64,000 bases of DNA from Hoylesella saccharolytica JCM 17484 (GCF_000614205.1 NZ_BAKN01000012.1:1-64000), one strand, 5' to 3'. Positions 27,214 to 37,013 are shown, counted from the first letter of the stretch. Numbers and translations are program-made. Notes: generated from the sequence alone by a model not told the origin.

Positions 27214-28578
27214 TTAATTGCCCATTTTATCATACTCCAAGTGGAAGTTAATCACCGCCTCAATACCCTTGCGGAACATGCTTAACGGCATATTTTCGTT
27301 CGGCGAATGGATAGCGTTCGACTCTAACCCGAAGCCCATCAGCACGGTTTTTACACCCAATATTTGCTCGAAAGTAGAGATAATGGGAATGCTTCCACCT
27401 AAGCGTGCAGCCAGCGGACGTTTGCCAAACACCATCTCTATGCCATGTTCGGCTGCTTTGTAAGCAGGCATATCGATGGGGCATACATAGCCCTGCCCGC
27501 CGTGAAGAAACTTGATATCGACCTTAACCGACTTGGGTGCAACGCGCTTGAAGTAATCGATAACCAGCTGTGCCACCTCTTTATAATCTTGATGAGGCAC
27601 CAGTCGGCACGACAATTTAGCGTAAGCCTTTGAGGGGATAACCGTCTTTGCGCCGTCGCCGGTATAGCCACCCCATATTCCACACACGTCAAATGAGGGG
27701 CGGAAGCCTGTTCGTTCGATGGTGCTGTAGCCCTTTTCGCCAAACAGTTCATCCACTTCAATGGCTTTTTTATAGGCATCAATATCCAGCGGAATGCTCG
27801 CCAACATCTTGCGTTCATCGCTTCCGGCTTCTTCCACCTTATCATAAAATCCCGGAAACCCAATCTTTCCGTCTGCATCCGTTACGTCGGCAATCAGCTT
27901 ACACAACACGTTGATGGGGTTGGCGATAGCTCCGCCGAAGTGTCCGGAATGTACATCGCGGTTCGGTCCTGTTACTTCGATTTGCCAATAAGCAATACCC
28001 CTCAGTCCGGTGGTTAGCGTCGGGATATCTTCGGCAATCATGCTGGTATCCGAAACAAGGATAACATCGCATTTAAGAAGTTCTTTATGCTTCTCGATAA
28101 AGGCTCCTAAACTGGGCGAACCCACTTCTTCCTCGCCCTCGAGGATAAACTTAATATTGTGTTTTAATAAGTTATTTTTTGCCACATATTCAAAAGCTTT
28201 GGCCTGAATAAACGATTGTCCCTTGTCATCATCTGCTCCACGTGCCCAGATATGCTCATCGCGCACTTCCGGTTCAAATGGTTTGCTGTTCCAAAGTTCA
28301 AACGGTTCGGCCGGCATCACGTCGTAATGGCCATATATCAACACTGTTTTAGCCTTCGGGTCGATCATCTTTTCGCCATAAACCATCGGATTTCCGTCCG
28401 ACGGCATCACTTCTGCCTTATCAGCTCCGGCCATCAGCAGCAGTTCCTTCCACCGCTCGGCACACCGTAACATATCGGGTTTGTGCGCCTGTTGAGCACT
28501 TACACTGGGTATGCGAATAAGGCTGAAAAGCTCTTCCAGCATACGTCCTTCGTTCTCTTGAATATACTTTTTTATCAT
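27214..28578 (-). CDS. M20 family dipeptidase
   Basis: 454 residues, cytosolic. All metal-site motifs of the M20A clan are visible: the first His and catalytic Asp in YGHYDVMP (near residue 85), the bridging Asp in ARGADDDKGQ (near 117), the general base Glu and ligand Glu in LEGEEEVGSP (near 152), an Asp in LVSDTS (near 178), and the last His in SNAIHSPNE near the C-terminus. The dimerisation/lid domain with VHSGHFGG lies between. The family removes N-terminal or C-terminal residues from dipeptides and small peptides. The gene stands alone; the 22-bp array B lies in the gap upstream of it. Confidence 0.92.
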   Translation of the reverse strand: MIKKYIQENEGRMLEELFSLIRIPSVSAQQAHKPDMLRCAERWKELLLMAGADKAEVMPSDGNPMVYGEKMIDPKAKTVLIYGHYDVMPAEPFELWNSKPFEPEVRDEHIWARGADDDKGQSFIQAKAFEYVAKNNLLKHNIKFILEGEEEVGSPSLGAFIEKHKELLKCDVILVSDTSMIAEDIPTLTTGLRGIAYWQIEVTGPNRDVHSGHFGGAIANPINVLCKLIADVTDADGKIGFPGFYDKVEEAGSDERKMLASIPLDIDAYKKAIEVDELFGEKGYSTIERTGFRPSFDVCGIWGGYTGDGAKTVIPSKAYAKLSCRLVPHQDYKEVAQLVIDYFKRVAPKSVKVDIKFLHGGQGYVCPIDMPAYKAAEHGIEMVFGKRPLAARLGGSIPIISTFEQILGVKTVLMGFGLESNAIHSPNENMPLSMFRKGIEAVINFHLEYDKMGN

Positions 28579-28950
28579 ACCATTTAGGTTTTATAAATGA
28601 ATAAATACTGCTCTGTTGCCGTATAGGTTGTTTCTTTTGTCGGCAAGCTTGGTACAAATATATGAAAAAAATATCTGAAACTCGCCATCTGTTCTTTCCT
28701 TTCAGCCCGTTTTTCTACAAAAAACTTCAAGCGAAAGTAGCATTTAAAGATTCACCCTGAAGTTACAAATCGTAACTTTTGCCTTTGTCAAGAAATCGGA
28801 AGCAACTTCGCGAGCGTGTCAATCGAAGTCATCAATTTGTTCCCGGTTCTAAAAACGCAAGGATTTTACGGTTGTGTATAGTGTTGATAATTAATGGTTT
28901 GTGCGTTTATGGATAAATTTTATCCTCTCGTTACCCTTCTAAAATGCCCT

Positions 28951-29060
28951 AAAACCGTGTTTTGGGGGTGGTAAAAACATAGGTTTTATCTTTCAAAAGA
29001 TGATGTTTTACGTGCTAAAAGCATAGCTTTTGCAACTCAATACCTATGTTTTTAGGAATT
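28951..29060. repeat. Five-unit 22-bp array (site B)
   Basis: Five 22-bp units start at 28951, 28973, 28995, 29017 and 29039. Most keep the AAAA...TTTT frame; centres include ACATAGG and GCATAGC, and the last unit reads AATACCTATGTTTTT. TTACCC and GCCCT precede it as at site C. The remaining parts of the 755-bp gap (28579-29333) are AT-rich and hold no gene I can support. Confidence 0.88.
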
Positions 29061-29333
29061 CAAAGCTGATATTTGACTAAATAAACGAAAATCTTTCGCT
29101 AGATTAAGAAAGTGATTTGTAACGAAAAGAGAAAATCAAATATGTAACAAAAGGTTAAAAAAGTTGCGATTTGAAAGTAGGCGGGGTAAGATAAAATAGA
29201 TGCAAGCAGTTTGCAGAAGGGTTTGATCTATATCTGAAAACGAAAAGAGAAGGGCGTGAAAGAGAAATAAACTCTTCTGAATTGTTATTGTGTAAATGGT
29301 GCAGATGTTGGTAAGCGGGCAGGCAGCTGACGC

Positions 29334-29963
29334 TTAAACAGCTTTCGCTTTACGTGCTTTTGCAGATGTTTTTATGGGCGGTAGGTTCAAATAAACGCGT
29401 TTCGGAAGAATGAAAGTATCGGCTCTTGTTGTCAGTAACTCTGTTGCATACGTTCTGCTTGTTTTGAAAACCCATGCGTGGATAATATAACTTTTGGCAG
29501 GATAGACAGTGGGGTAAGGGGTAGTTTCATAAAAAGAGTCTAATGGTTCGGCAAGTTGATTGTATGTATCGACGAGCTTTTTGCTCTTGGGTATCAGTTC
29601 GTCGATTTCCGATTGAACAAGAATAAGTCGGTTGTCGAGTACAAAGTAAGAGGCGGGATAACTTCTTTGAAAGCCAAATTCGCCGCTATCAAAGAGTTGG
29701 GCAACTGCAGGACCAATGATAAATTGATAGGGTGGTTGGTCGATAAAGCTATCTTCAAAGGGTAATTTTTTCTGTTCCAGTAACAAGGTTTGATATTTTG
29801 GATGGGCTTTTATATATTTGCGCAGAATGCTTTTTACACCGGGCTTTAACGTCATCGTGTCGATTTCAGCCAGTGGCAGATGCTCGTATTTGCCCACTTT
29901 GCGGCTGCATGCCACCATTGTAAACAAGGCTCCTGTTATTAATAATAATGTAAATGTTCTCAT
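29334..29963 (-). CDS. Putative lipoprotein of unknown function
   Basis: 209 residues from the ATG at 29963, which starts a lipoprotein signal (MRTFTLLLITGALFTMVACSRK, lipobox Cys19); a longer frame to 30095 has no signal and covers the divergent glyS promoter, so it was rejected. The mature protein has no motif I recognise. It has several aromatic/proline-rich strands (DQPPYQFIIGP, YETTPYPTVYPAKSYIIHAWVF) and a Lys/Ala-rich tail. It probably sits on the periplasmic face or surface. It is divergent from glyS. Confidence 0.7.
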   Translation of the reverse strand: MRTFTLLLITGALFTMVACSRKVGKYEHLPLAEIDTMTLKPGVKSILRKYIKAHPKYQTLLLEQKKLPFEDSFIDQPPYQFIIGPAVAQLFDSGEFGFQRSYPASYFVLDNRLILVQSEIDELIPKSKKLVDTYNQLAEPLDSFYETTPYPTVYPAKSYIIHAWVFKTSRTYATELLTTRADTFILPKRVYLNLPPIKTSAKARKAKAV

Positions 29964-30078
29964 ATCTGACAACAAAAATACCAAATAAGTTTTGAACAGG
30001 GGGTGGGGTAGGGTGCAAAATACTGTGAAGAAGCCGATGATTTGCGAATTGTTTAGACACACTCTCGGAAATAATATG

Positions 30079-30086
30079 TAACTTTG
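30079..30086 (+). promoter_or_regulatory. -7 box of the glyS promoter
   Basis: TAACTTTG lies 31 bases before the glyS ATG and matches TAnnTTTG. No well-spaced TTG box was found upstream (nearest is 27 bp away), so this is a partial match. Confidence 0.5.
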
Positions 30087-30117
30087 TGCCACCAAAGCAT
30101 ATAAAAAAGAAAGAATT

Positions 30118-31659
30118 ATGGCACAAGAAGATGTTTTTAAAAAGATAGTTTCTCATTGCAAAGAGTACGGATTTGTTTTTCCCAGCAGCGATATTTACGA
30201 TGGTTTGGGCGCAGTGTACGACTATGGTCAGAACGGCGTTGAACTGAAAAACAACATTAAAGAATACTGGTGGAAAAGTATGGTGTTGTTGCACGAAAAT
30301 ATCGTTGGCATCGACTCGGCCATTTTTATGCACCCCACCATCTGGAAAGCCAGTGGGCACGTGGATGCCTTTAACGACCCACTGATTGATAACCGCGACT
30401 CGAAAAAACGCTATCGGGCGGATGTGTTGATTGAAGACCAGATAGCCAAATACGAAGAAAAAATAGATAAAGAGGTGGCTAAGGCGGCCAAAAAGTTTGG
30501 CGACGCCTTCGACGAAGCGCAATTTCGTACCACCAATGCAAGGGTTTTGGAGTATCAAACCAAACGCGATGCCTTGCACGAACGTTATACACAGGCTATG
30601 CAAGGGCCCGATTTGGAGGGACTGAAACAAATTATTCTCGACGAAGAGATTGTTGACCCGATTTCGGGAACAAAGAACTGGACCGATGTTCGGCAGTTTA
30701 ACCTGATGTTTTCTACCGAAATGGGGTCGCTTTCTGACGCTACCAGCAAGATTTATTTACGACCCGAAACAGCACAGGGCATTTTTGTTAACTACCTCAA
30801 TGTGCAGAAAACGGGTAGGATGAAGATACCTTTTGGTATCGCACAGATAGGTAAGGCCTTCCGCAATGAAATTGTTGCACGGCAGTTTATCTTCCGTATG
30901 CGCGAGTTTGAGCAGATGGAAATGCAGTTTTTTGTTACGCCGGGAACAGAGCTTAACTGGTTTAAAACGTGGAAAGAAACGCGTATGAAGTGGCATCAGG
31001 CATTGGGCTTCGGTGCCGAAAACTATCGTTTTCACGACCATGAAAAGCTGGCTCACTATGCTAATGCGGCTACCGATATCGAGTTTCGTATGCCTTTCGG
31101 GTTCAAAGAGGTGGAAGGTGTGCACTCGCGTACCAACTTCGACCTGTCGCAACACGAAAAGTTCAGCGGTAAGAGCATCAAATATTTCGATCCGCAGACC
31201 AACGAAAGCTACACACCGTTTGTTATTGAAACCAGTATTGGGGTAGACCGTATGTTCCTTTCAGTGATGTGTCACGCTTACGAAGAAGAACAATTAGACA
31301 GCGGCGAAACGCGTACGGTGCTGAAATTACCTGCAGCATTGGCACCTGTTAAGCTAGCCGTGCTGCCGCTTATCAAAAAAGACGGACTGCCGGAAAAGGC
31401 TCGCGATATAGTCAATGCCTTGAAGTTTAAGTTCAATACCCATTACGACGAGAAGGATACCATCGGCAAACGCTATCGCAGACAAGATGCTATCGGTACG
31501 CCTTACTGTGTAACCGTAGATCACGACACGTTGACTGATAACTGTGTTACGTTGCGTTTCCGCGATACAATGCAGCAAGAGCGGGTCAGCATAGATAGTT
31601 TGGAGAGTATTATCGAAGATAAAGTAAGTATTACAAGTTTGTTAAAGAAGTTACAATAA
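30118..31659 (+). CDS. glyS: Glycine--tRNA ligase (dimeric class II type)
   Basis: 513 residues, the single-chain alpha2 type rather than the two-subunit GlyQ/GlyS. Motif 1 region and glycine pocket are in RPETAQGIFVNY (near residue 220); motif 2 follows with IGKAFRNEI and FRMREFEQMEMQFFV; motif 3 is in IGVDRMFL. The C-terminal anticodon-binding domain starts at APVKLAVLPLIKK. It charges tRNA-Gly. The stop codon is immediately followed by the ATG of the FKBP gene with no spacer, so the two are coupled. Confidence 0.97.
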   Translation: MAQEDVFKKIVSHCKEYGFVFPSSDIYDGLGAVYDYGQNGVELKNNIKEYWWKSMVLLHENIVGIDSAIFMHPTIWKASGHVDAFNDPLIDNRDSKKRYRADVLIEDQIAKYEEKIDKEVAKAAKKFGDAFDEAQFRTTNARVLEYQTKRDALHERYTQAMQGPDLEGLKQIILDEEIVDPISGTKNWTDVRQFNLMFSTEMGSLSDATSKIYLRPETAQGIFVNYLNVQKTGRMKIPFGIAQIGKAFRNEIVARQFIFRMREFEQMEMQFFVTPGTELNWFKTWKETRMKWHQALGFGAENYRFHDHEKLAHYANAATDIEFRMPFGFKEVEGVHSRTNFDLSQHEKFSGKSIKYFDPQTNESYTPFVIETSIGVDRMFLSVMCHAYEEEQLDSGETRTVLKLPAALAPVKLAVLPLIKKDGLPEKARDIVNALKFKFNTHYDEKDTIGKRYRRQDAIGTPYCVTVDHDTLTDNCVTLRFRDTMQQERVSIDSLESIIEDKVSITSLLKKLQ

Positions 31660-32373
31660 ATGAAGAAGAAGAGTTTATTTTATCTCATGGGGTTGCTCGT
31701 TACGATGCTTTCGATAACGGCATGTGGCGAAACCGACGAGACAACTAACGAATATCCTGATTGGCAAAGTACTAACGAGGCTTATTTTGATAGCATCTAT
31801 AACGAGGCGAAAGCTGATACGGCGAGGGTGGGAAGCAATTGGAAAATCTTCCGAAAATGGTCGTATGAAGAGTCGGCGGCTAAGCACAGCTACGACCATA
31901 TCGTTGTTAAGGTGCTCCAAAAAGGCACCGGGAGCGGCACACCTTTGTATAGAGACACCGTAAAAGTTCATCTCCAAGGTCGCCTGAAAGCTTCTGTTTC
32001 TTATCCTAAAGGCTTAGTTTTCGAACGAACTTACACAGATCCGTTTAACGCTAAGACAGCTTCGCCTGCCAAAAGAGCGGTTGCCGGTGTGGTCGAAGGT
32101 TTGCAAACGGCTCTGCAACAGATGCGCATTGGCGATCGTTGGCAAATCTTTGTGCCTTATCAATTGGGTTATAACGGGCGCAGCGCAACAGGAACGGTGC
32201 TCTCATCATCGCAAACAACCGTAAGCATTCCGCCTTATTCAACGCTTGTTTACGAGGTTACACTGGTCGAGTTTTACCGCGTTGGTAAGAAGGTTCCTAA
32301 TGCAAAGGCATTCGGGGATGGTAATTCATCATCCCTTTTATTTCTTTTTCTCAGCTTAAATGTAGGTTATTGA
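31660..32373 (+). CDS. FKBP-type peptidyl-prolyl isomerase, lipoprotein
   Basis: 237 residues with an SPII signal (LSITACGE, Cys22). The FKBP domain covers about residues 70-215: VKVHLQGRL, a hydrophobic pocket segment VVEGLQTALQQMRIGDRWQIFVPYQLGYNGR, and YSTLVYEVTLVEF at the end. It should fold proline-containing proteins in the periplasm or at the cell surface. The tail after residue 215 (hydrophobic LLFLFLSLNVGY) is longer than usual and may be a read-through into the next gene's start region. It directly follows glyS and overlaps the next ORF by 4 bp. Confidence 0.9.
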   Translation: MKKKSLFYLMGLLVTMLSITACGETDETTNEYPDWQSTNEAYFDSIYNEAKADTARVGSNWKIFRKWSYEESAAKHSYDHIVVKVLQKGTGSGTPLYRDTVKVHLQGRLKASVSYPKGLVFERTYTDPFNAKTASPAKRAVAGVVEGLQTALQQMRIGDRWQIFVPYQLGYNGRSATGTVLSSSQTTVSIPPYSTLVYEVTLVEFYRVGKKVPNAKAFGDGNSSSLLFLFLSLNVGY

Positions 32374-32738
32374 TAGGCGTGCACTTTGATAAACGCATCT
32401 TTGCCGTCTTGTTTTTGGCGGTGCTCATAGCTTGTACAGACACCAATGCCATTCAGTTCAACTTTTCTAGGCAATGTGTTGAACCTGCCGGAGGCACTTT
32501 AAAAAGCATTTATTTGGAAAGTGCGGATGGCAAAGATGAAAGATATTGGAAGGTGATGTACGATTTGGAGCGTCTTCCATTAGACAATTTAAAACCTGAT
32601 ATGCTGTATCGGGTTAGAAGTAGTGGTGGCGATCAAGGGGCTTATACAATCTGGTTGCAGACCGATGGACGAGGAAAGGTTGTTCGGGAAGTGAGGTTTG
32701 AAGACCTGCCCGACTCTTTGCAACAATATCAATATTAA
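32370..32738 (+). CDS. Small lipoprotein of unknown function
   Basis: 122 residues if the TTG at 32370 is the start (overlapping the FKBP stop as TTGA); GTG at 32379 is an alternative. The N-terminus is a lipoprotein signal ending LIACTDTN. The mature 100 residues have no recognisable motif; YLESADGKDERYWKVMYDLERLP and the YTIWLQTDGRGKVV segment suggest a small beta domain. It is the last gene of the glyS-FKBP-lipoprotein run. Confidence 0.7.
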   Translation: MIGVHFDKRIFAVLFLAVLIACTDTNAIQFNFSRQCVEPAGGTLKSIYLESADGKDERYWKVMYDLERLPLDNLKPDMLYRVRSSGGDQGAYTIWLQTDGRGKVVREVRFEDLPDSLQQYQY

Positions 32739-32823
32739 ACTTTACGAATGTCGTACCCTAAAAACTGATGGGTCATTATTCAAGATGCAATAGCGTGAAT
32801 GTAGTTTGTTGCTGAAACTTTTA

Positions 32824-33402
32824 TCATTTTTGATAGCGATATTGCAAATGTTTCATGGGGTGTCCGCCCCATCTTTTGTCTTCAATATATTCAAAACTGA
32901 GCGAAAGATATAAGCGTTCGGCCAACGGATTACCTTTGTCTACGAGCAAACCCGATGCCGGAAGACCGAGCTTTTCACCCTTTTCGATAGCTGCTTGCAG
33001 TAGCTTTTTTGCTATTCCTTTGCCCCGATATTTTGTATTTACAGCCAAACTGTCGAGATAAAGCTCACCACCGGCGGTTTCATCATCCATATTGCTGAAG
33101 TCGCGTTCAAAGTTTTCTCGGCACGCTTGAATAAAAGCCTGCCGCAGAAAATGTAGTTGGGCGCCATCGTAACACACGCACACACCGATTACTTCGTCGT
33201 TTTTGTTTAACGCCACCAACGTGTTTTGGTAGCTGTATTGCGTATTTTCTGCTTCAACAAGGGCTGTCATCACCCGGTGAAAGTCGTTCAGCGTATGATC
33301 TCTTCCTGTGAAATAAAGACAGCAATCGTAGTTCATTGCCTCCATAATTAGTGCTGCAATGGCAGCGGCTTGTGTGGGTTGGGCTTGGGTAATCGTAAAC
33401 AT
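32824..33402 (-). CDS. GNAT family N-acetyltransferase
   Basis: 192 residues from the ATG at 33402 (MFTITQAQPTQAAAIAALI). A longer frame to 33654 was rejected because it runs through the cysK terminator and the 3' end of cysK. The acetyl-CoA loop is KYRGKGIAKKLLQAA near residue 130, with the preceding strand LYLDSLAVN and the following GLLVDKGNPLAERLYLSLSFEY typical of the fold. It transfers an acetyl group to an unknown amine, protein N-terminus or antibiotic-like substrate. It is separated from cysK by a terminator. Confidence 0.85.
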   Translation of the reverse strand: MFTITQAQPTQAAAIAALIMEAMNYDCCLYFTGRDHTLNDFHRVMTALVEAENTQYSYQNTLVALNKNDEVIGVCVCYDGAQLHFLRQAFIQACRENFERDFSNMDDETAGGELYLDSLAVNTKYRGKGIAKKLLQAAIEKGEKLGLPASGLLVDKGNPLAERLYLSLSFEYIEDKRWGGHPMKHLQYRYQK

Positions 33403-33475
33403 AAGCACAGCATAAAATAAGAAAACAGCCTTGTTAAGCTGTTTCAAATATACGGTTTTAAAATGAAATAGAGGT

Positions 33476-33520
33476 AAAAATCCCTCTGCTCTTCCCCTTG
33501 AAGCGGATGAACAGAGGGAT
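33476..33520 (-). terminator. Intrinsic terminator after cysK
   Basis: On the minus strand ATCCCTCTG pairs with CAGAGGGAT across a 26-nt loop and TTTTT follows. It lies 10 bases after the cysK stop codon. Confidence 0.8.
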
Positions 33521-33529
33521 AAAAGTTCT

Positions 33530-34477
33530 TTAAAGCGGATATTCTTCAAAGGCATACAGCACCGTAGAGAGGTATCTTTCGCCTGTGTCGGGCAGCAAAG
33601 TAACGATGGTTTTGCCCGCGTTTTCAGGTCGTTTGGCCACCTCTGCGGCAGCAAAAGCTGCTGCTCCGGATGATATTCCAGCTAAAACGCCGTCGCGTTG
33701 AGCCAACTGTCGGCCTGTTCTGATAGCGTCGTCGTTATCCACCTGTACGACTTCGTCAATCACTTCAGCGTTGTATGTCTTCGGAATAAAGCCTGCACCG
33801 ATGCCCTGAATTTTGTGTGGGCCGCTCTTTCCACCGCTTAGCACTGGCGATGCAGAGGGCTCTACGGCTATAATCTTTATGCTGGGGTTTTGTTCTTTGA
33901 GGTATTTTCCCACCCCAGAAACCGTTCCTCCGGTACCCACACCTGCCACAAAGATGTCTATTTTACCATCGGTGTCCTCCCAAATTTCCTTTCCTGTGGT
34001 GCGATAATGTTTCTCTGGATTAGCCAAATTCTCAAATTGTTGTAAGATAACAGCATTCGGAATAGAGTTGCATAATGCTTGTGCAGCCTTTATTGCACCA
34101 TTCATTCCCTCCGCTCCGGGTGTTAATTTCAACTTCGCTCCATAAGCTTTAACGAGGTTTCTACGCTCAACGCTCATCGTTTCAGGCATAGTTAGGACAA
34201 GATGATAGCCTTTTACAGCAGCAACTAAAGCAAGTCCCACACCCGTATTTCCGCTTGTAGGCTCAATGATTGTTGCTCCGGGTTTCAGTAATCCCTTTTT
34301 TTCGGCCTCTTCAATCATCGCCAATGCGATGCGGTCTTTTACGCTTCCGCCGGGATTAAAACTCTCAATCTTCGCGATAATAGGCTTAGAAAGTCCCTTA
34401 TCTGCTGAGAATTTGACCAGTTCTAACAATGGAGTCTTACCAATAAGTTCGGTTAATTGTTTTGCTACTTTTGCCAT
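33530..34477 (-). CDS. cysK: Cysteine synthase (O-acetylserine sulfhydrylase)
   Basis: 315 residues, PLP fold type II. The Schiff-base lysine is in [11 protein letters not shown] (near residue 45), the substrate loop is [12 protein letters not shown] (near 72), and the phosphate-binding glycine loop is [15 protein letters not shown] (near 180). It makes cysteine from O-acetylserine and sulfide. A TAACTTTG box on the minus strand (34544-34537) 60 bases upstream is a likely -7 promoter element. The family is usually called CysK; CysM and cystathionine beta-synthase-like enzymes are less likely from the motifs. Confidence 0.94.
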   Translation of the reverse strand: MAKVAKQLTELIGKTPLLELVKFSADKGLSKPIIAKIESFNPGGSVKDRIALAMIEEAEKKGLLKPGATIIEPTSGNTGVGLALVAAVKGYHLVLTMPETMSVERRNLVKAYGAKLKLTPGAEGMNGAIKAAQALCNSIPNAVILQQFENLANPEKHYRTTGKEIWEDTDGKIDIFVAGVGTGGTVSGVGKYLKEQNPSIKIIAVEPSASPVLSGGKSGPHKIQGIGAGFIPKTYNAEVIDEVVQVDNDDAIRTGRQLAQRDGVLAGISSGAAAFAAAEVAKRPENAGKTIVTLLPDTGERYLSTVLYAFEEYPL

Positions 34478-34771
34478 AACGTTACTTTTTAGTTGATATT
34501 TTATTGAGTATTGACTTCCGTTTTGAGTTGGTGATACAAAGTTACGACGGAAGCTTATACCGTATAATTACACAAATAAGGTATTTATAATACGATCAAT
34601 ATGATGTGTTTACCCATTGCATGTATTGGTAGTGAGGTGGCATACACACAGCCCCTTATATAAATACGGTGTAAAGTTAACGAATTAAGAATTAAATGTT
34701 TATATTTGTCGTGATAAATAATGTTACTTTATTGAGCAGTTTTTTACAGCTTGTCAACTTAAAGAAAGATT

Positions 34772-35593
34772 ATGCAGAAGTACGTTGAATACATTGAAGA
34801 AATAGAAATCGACTCGTTGTGGAGTGGAAAACGCCATATCAAATGGCAGCTAAACCGACAAGTTAACGTGTTGAGTGGTGTCAACGGCATGGGTAAAAGC
34901 ACCATATTAAACAAGGTTATCAAGTGTATTCCTGCAGGAGGAGATTTCACCAGCAATACTATTAAGGGTGTGCATCTTAAAGTTTATCCTGCCGATGCCA
35001 AGTGGATACGCTATGATGTGATACGTTCTTTCGACCGTCCGCTTATCAATGCCGACCTTGTGGCTAAGTTGGGCGTGGTTTTAGCCACAGAGTTGGACGT
35101 GCAACTGTTTCAACTTCAACGAAAATATCTTGATTATCAAGTAGATATCGGTAACCGAATTATCGGCGTTTTACAGAGTGGAGCACCCGATTCGGCACAG
35201 CAGGCGCAGGCCATTAGCGAACCTAAACGACTGTTTCAGGATATGGTTGACCGTTTGTTTGCTGATACAGGAAAGACCATTATACGCACAGAAAACGAGA
35301 TATGCTTTACTCAAATAGGCGAAACTTTGCAACCTTACAAGCTCTCGAGCGGTGAAAAACAACTGCTGGTGATACTGCTTACCGTGCTGGTCGAAGACAA
35401 ACAACCCTATATTCTTTTTATGGACGAGCCCGAAGTAAGCATGCATATCGAGTGGCAAAAACAGCTTATTGACCTAATCTTGACGTTAAACCCCAACGTG
35501 CAGATTATCCTTACCACCCACAGTCCGGCCGTAATAATGAACGGATGGATGGAGAATGTTACCGAAGTATCGGATATTACGATGAACGAATAA
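34772..35593 (+). CDS. Small ABC-class ATPase (RecF/OLD-like), partner of the DUF4435 protein
   Basis: 273 residues, cytosolic. Walker A is SGVNGMGKST near residue 40, the ABC signature is KLSSGEKQLLVILL near 195, Walker B is ILFMDEPEVSMH near 222 and the switch histidine is in TTHSPAVI near 255. The middle insert is short, with no long coiled coil, so it is nearer to the single-domain ATPases of overcoming-lysogenization-defect and PARIS-type systems than to SMC or Rad50. It lies 20 bp before the DUF4435 gene, with which it must form a unit. TATATTTG at 34701-34708 is a possible -7 box. The other reading is a conserved housekeeping pair. Confidence 0.85.
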   Translation: MQKYVEYIEEIEIDSLWSGKRHIKWQLNRQVNVLSGVNGMGKSTILNKVIKCIPAGGDFTSNTIKGVHLKVYPADAKWIRYDVIRSFDRPLINADLVAKLGVVLATELDVQLFQLQRKYLDYQVDIGNRIIGVLQSGAPDSAQQAQAISEPKRLFQDMVDRLFADTGKTIIRTENEICFTQIGETLQPYKLSSGEKQLLVILLTVLVEDKQPYILFMDEPEVSMHIEWQKQLIDLILTLNPNVQIILTTHSPAVIMNGWMENVTEVSDITMNE

Positions 35594-35613
35594 CAACGGC
35601 GAGCAGACGAGAG

Positions 35614-36651
35614 ATGAGCAAACGGTTGAACGAACACCTGTCGTCGGGCTATTTTCAGGCTGCCAACAGGATGACATCCAAGCATGCACGCCGAAGGATA
35701 GTTGCTTATGTAGAGAGCTACGACGATATTTATTTCTGGCGAACGGTGCTCAATGGCTTCGAAAACGATACACGTTATTTTGAGGTAATGTTACCTTCGC
35801 GCAACAATAAGTTGGAAAGAGGTAAGAAAGCAGCATTGATGAACCTGCTTGGTTTACGAGTGGGCGAAGACATGATAGCCTGTGTAGATGCCGACTACGA
35901 TTATCTTTTGCAGCGTGTAACACCAATGTCTGAGGCTGTGTTAGATAATCCTTACGTCTTTCACACTTACGCTTATTCTATTGAAAACCTTCAATGTTAT
36001 GCGCAAGGGTTGCACGATGTGTGTGTAGCAGCAACTCTTAACGACCATGCCATTTTTGATTTTGTTGATTTCTTGTCGCGTTTTTCCGAAGCGATATTCC
36101 CTCTTTTTGTTTGGAATATCTGGTGTTACCGGTATCATCATTACAGTCATTTCACCCTAACCGACTTTAACCGAGTGATAGAAACAGGGCATTTCGGCGG
36201 TTTGCATCACTCGGAAACGATAATAGAAAACTTGCGTAAGAAGGTGGGTAGAAAGGTGTTGCAGCTGCAACGCAGTTTTCCGAACGCCCGAAATACCTAT
36301 GCACAGGTAAAGGCCGACCTGAAAAGTCTGGGTGTAACCCCTACAACCACCTATTTATATATACAGGGGCACCACCTCTTTGACTCACTGGTGGCCCCCC
36401 TGTTAACCAAAGTGTGCGAACGGTTGATTAGAGAACGTGAGGAGGAAATTCGACATCAAGCCCTTCATGCCACCCAGTTGCGCAACGAATTGGCAGCTTA
36501 TAACCACAGTTTGATAGACCTTTCTATTGTGCTGCGCAAATGCAACGGCTACGTCGAGGCCGTTCCTTTCAAGCAAATTCAAGCCGATATTGCTCGTTTT
36601 TTGGCAAATACATCTGGCGAAAAACCCGAGTCTTGCTGTGTCGACGATTAA
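35614..36651 (+). CDS. DUF4435 (TOPRIM-like) protein
   Basis: 345 residues from ATG 35614; an earlier codon at 35545 overlaps the ATPase gene and adds no conserved sequence. Near the N-terminus the TOPRIM-type acidic residues are visible: Glu in VAYVESYDDIYFW and Asp-x-Asp in IACVDADYDYL. HTYAYSIENLQC matches the DUF4435 signature. The C-terminal third is helical and charged, followed by a Cys-containing tail. In the PARIS defence system the DUF4435 protein AriB is the nuclease released by an ABC ATPase sensor; the order and motifs here match that logic, but the ATPase is smaller than AriA. No phage-related gene is adjacent. Confidence 0.85.
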   Translation: MSKRLNEHLSSGYFQAANRMTSKHARRRIVAYVESYDDIYFWRTVLNGFENDTRYFEVMLPSRNNKLERGKKAALMNLLGLRVGEDMIACVDADYDYLLQRVTPMSEAVLDNPYVFHTYAYSIENLQCYAQGLHDVCVAATLNDHAIFDFVDFLSRFSEAIFPLFVWNIWCYRYHHYSHFTLTDFNRVIETGHFGGLHHSETIIENLRKKVGRKVLQLQRSFPNARNTYAQVKADLKSLGVTPTTTYLYIQGHHLFDSLVAPLLTKVCERLIREREEEIRHQALHATQLRNELAAYNHSLIDLSIVLRKCNGYVEAVPFKQIQADIARFLANTSGEKPESCCVDD

Positions 36652-37013
36652 CTTTCTGCCTGTATAAATCATGTACAGCTTTACCCATTGTGCTTGTAGA
36701 GCATCCTTTTATCAGGCATAACACTCCGCGCCTATTGGTTAGAACCAAGAATTAAAAGATAGAAAAGAGGTAATGAAGATACTTTAGATGTAGTAATTAA
36801 AATGAACGAAGAGGGCTACATAGAGTTTCTTCATCTCTTCTTTTTAAAGGGATGAATACGAAAATTTAATTCTTTATAATGTATGAAATTCTTTCTTGGT
36901 GTGCATTGAGTAGTAATGCAACCAACCTTTCGCATTAGAAAGGAGGAGAAGGAGAGAGAGTTGACTATGCTGAACTCTGTCTAAAACACTTTTGTTAAAC
37001 TGGTTGCAACCCC
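36652..37013. other. Intergenic region with dispersed CACCT-rich repeat fragments
   Basis: No gene is supported. The stretch AGTAGTAATGCAACCAACCT (about 36911) matches one near 45290 that continues into a CTCCCCTTG hairpin, and relatives occur near 8700 and 16700. A purine-rich run (AAAGGAGGAGAAGGAGAGAG) follows. Confidence 0.5.

Noticed and set aside
29964..30095. Longer start of the lipoprotein at 29334-29963
   Set aside because: It would overlap the glyS promoter, and the lipoprotein signal begins at 29963.
33403..33654. N-terminal extension of the GNAT protein
   Set aside because: It crosses the cysK terminator and the end of cysK; the family's N-terminus matches ATG 33402.
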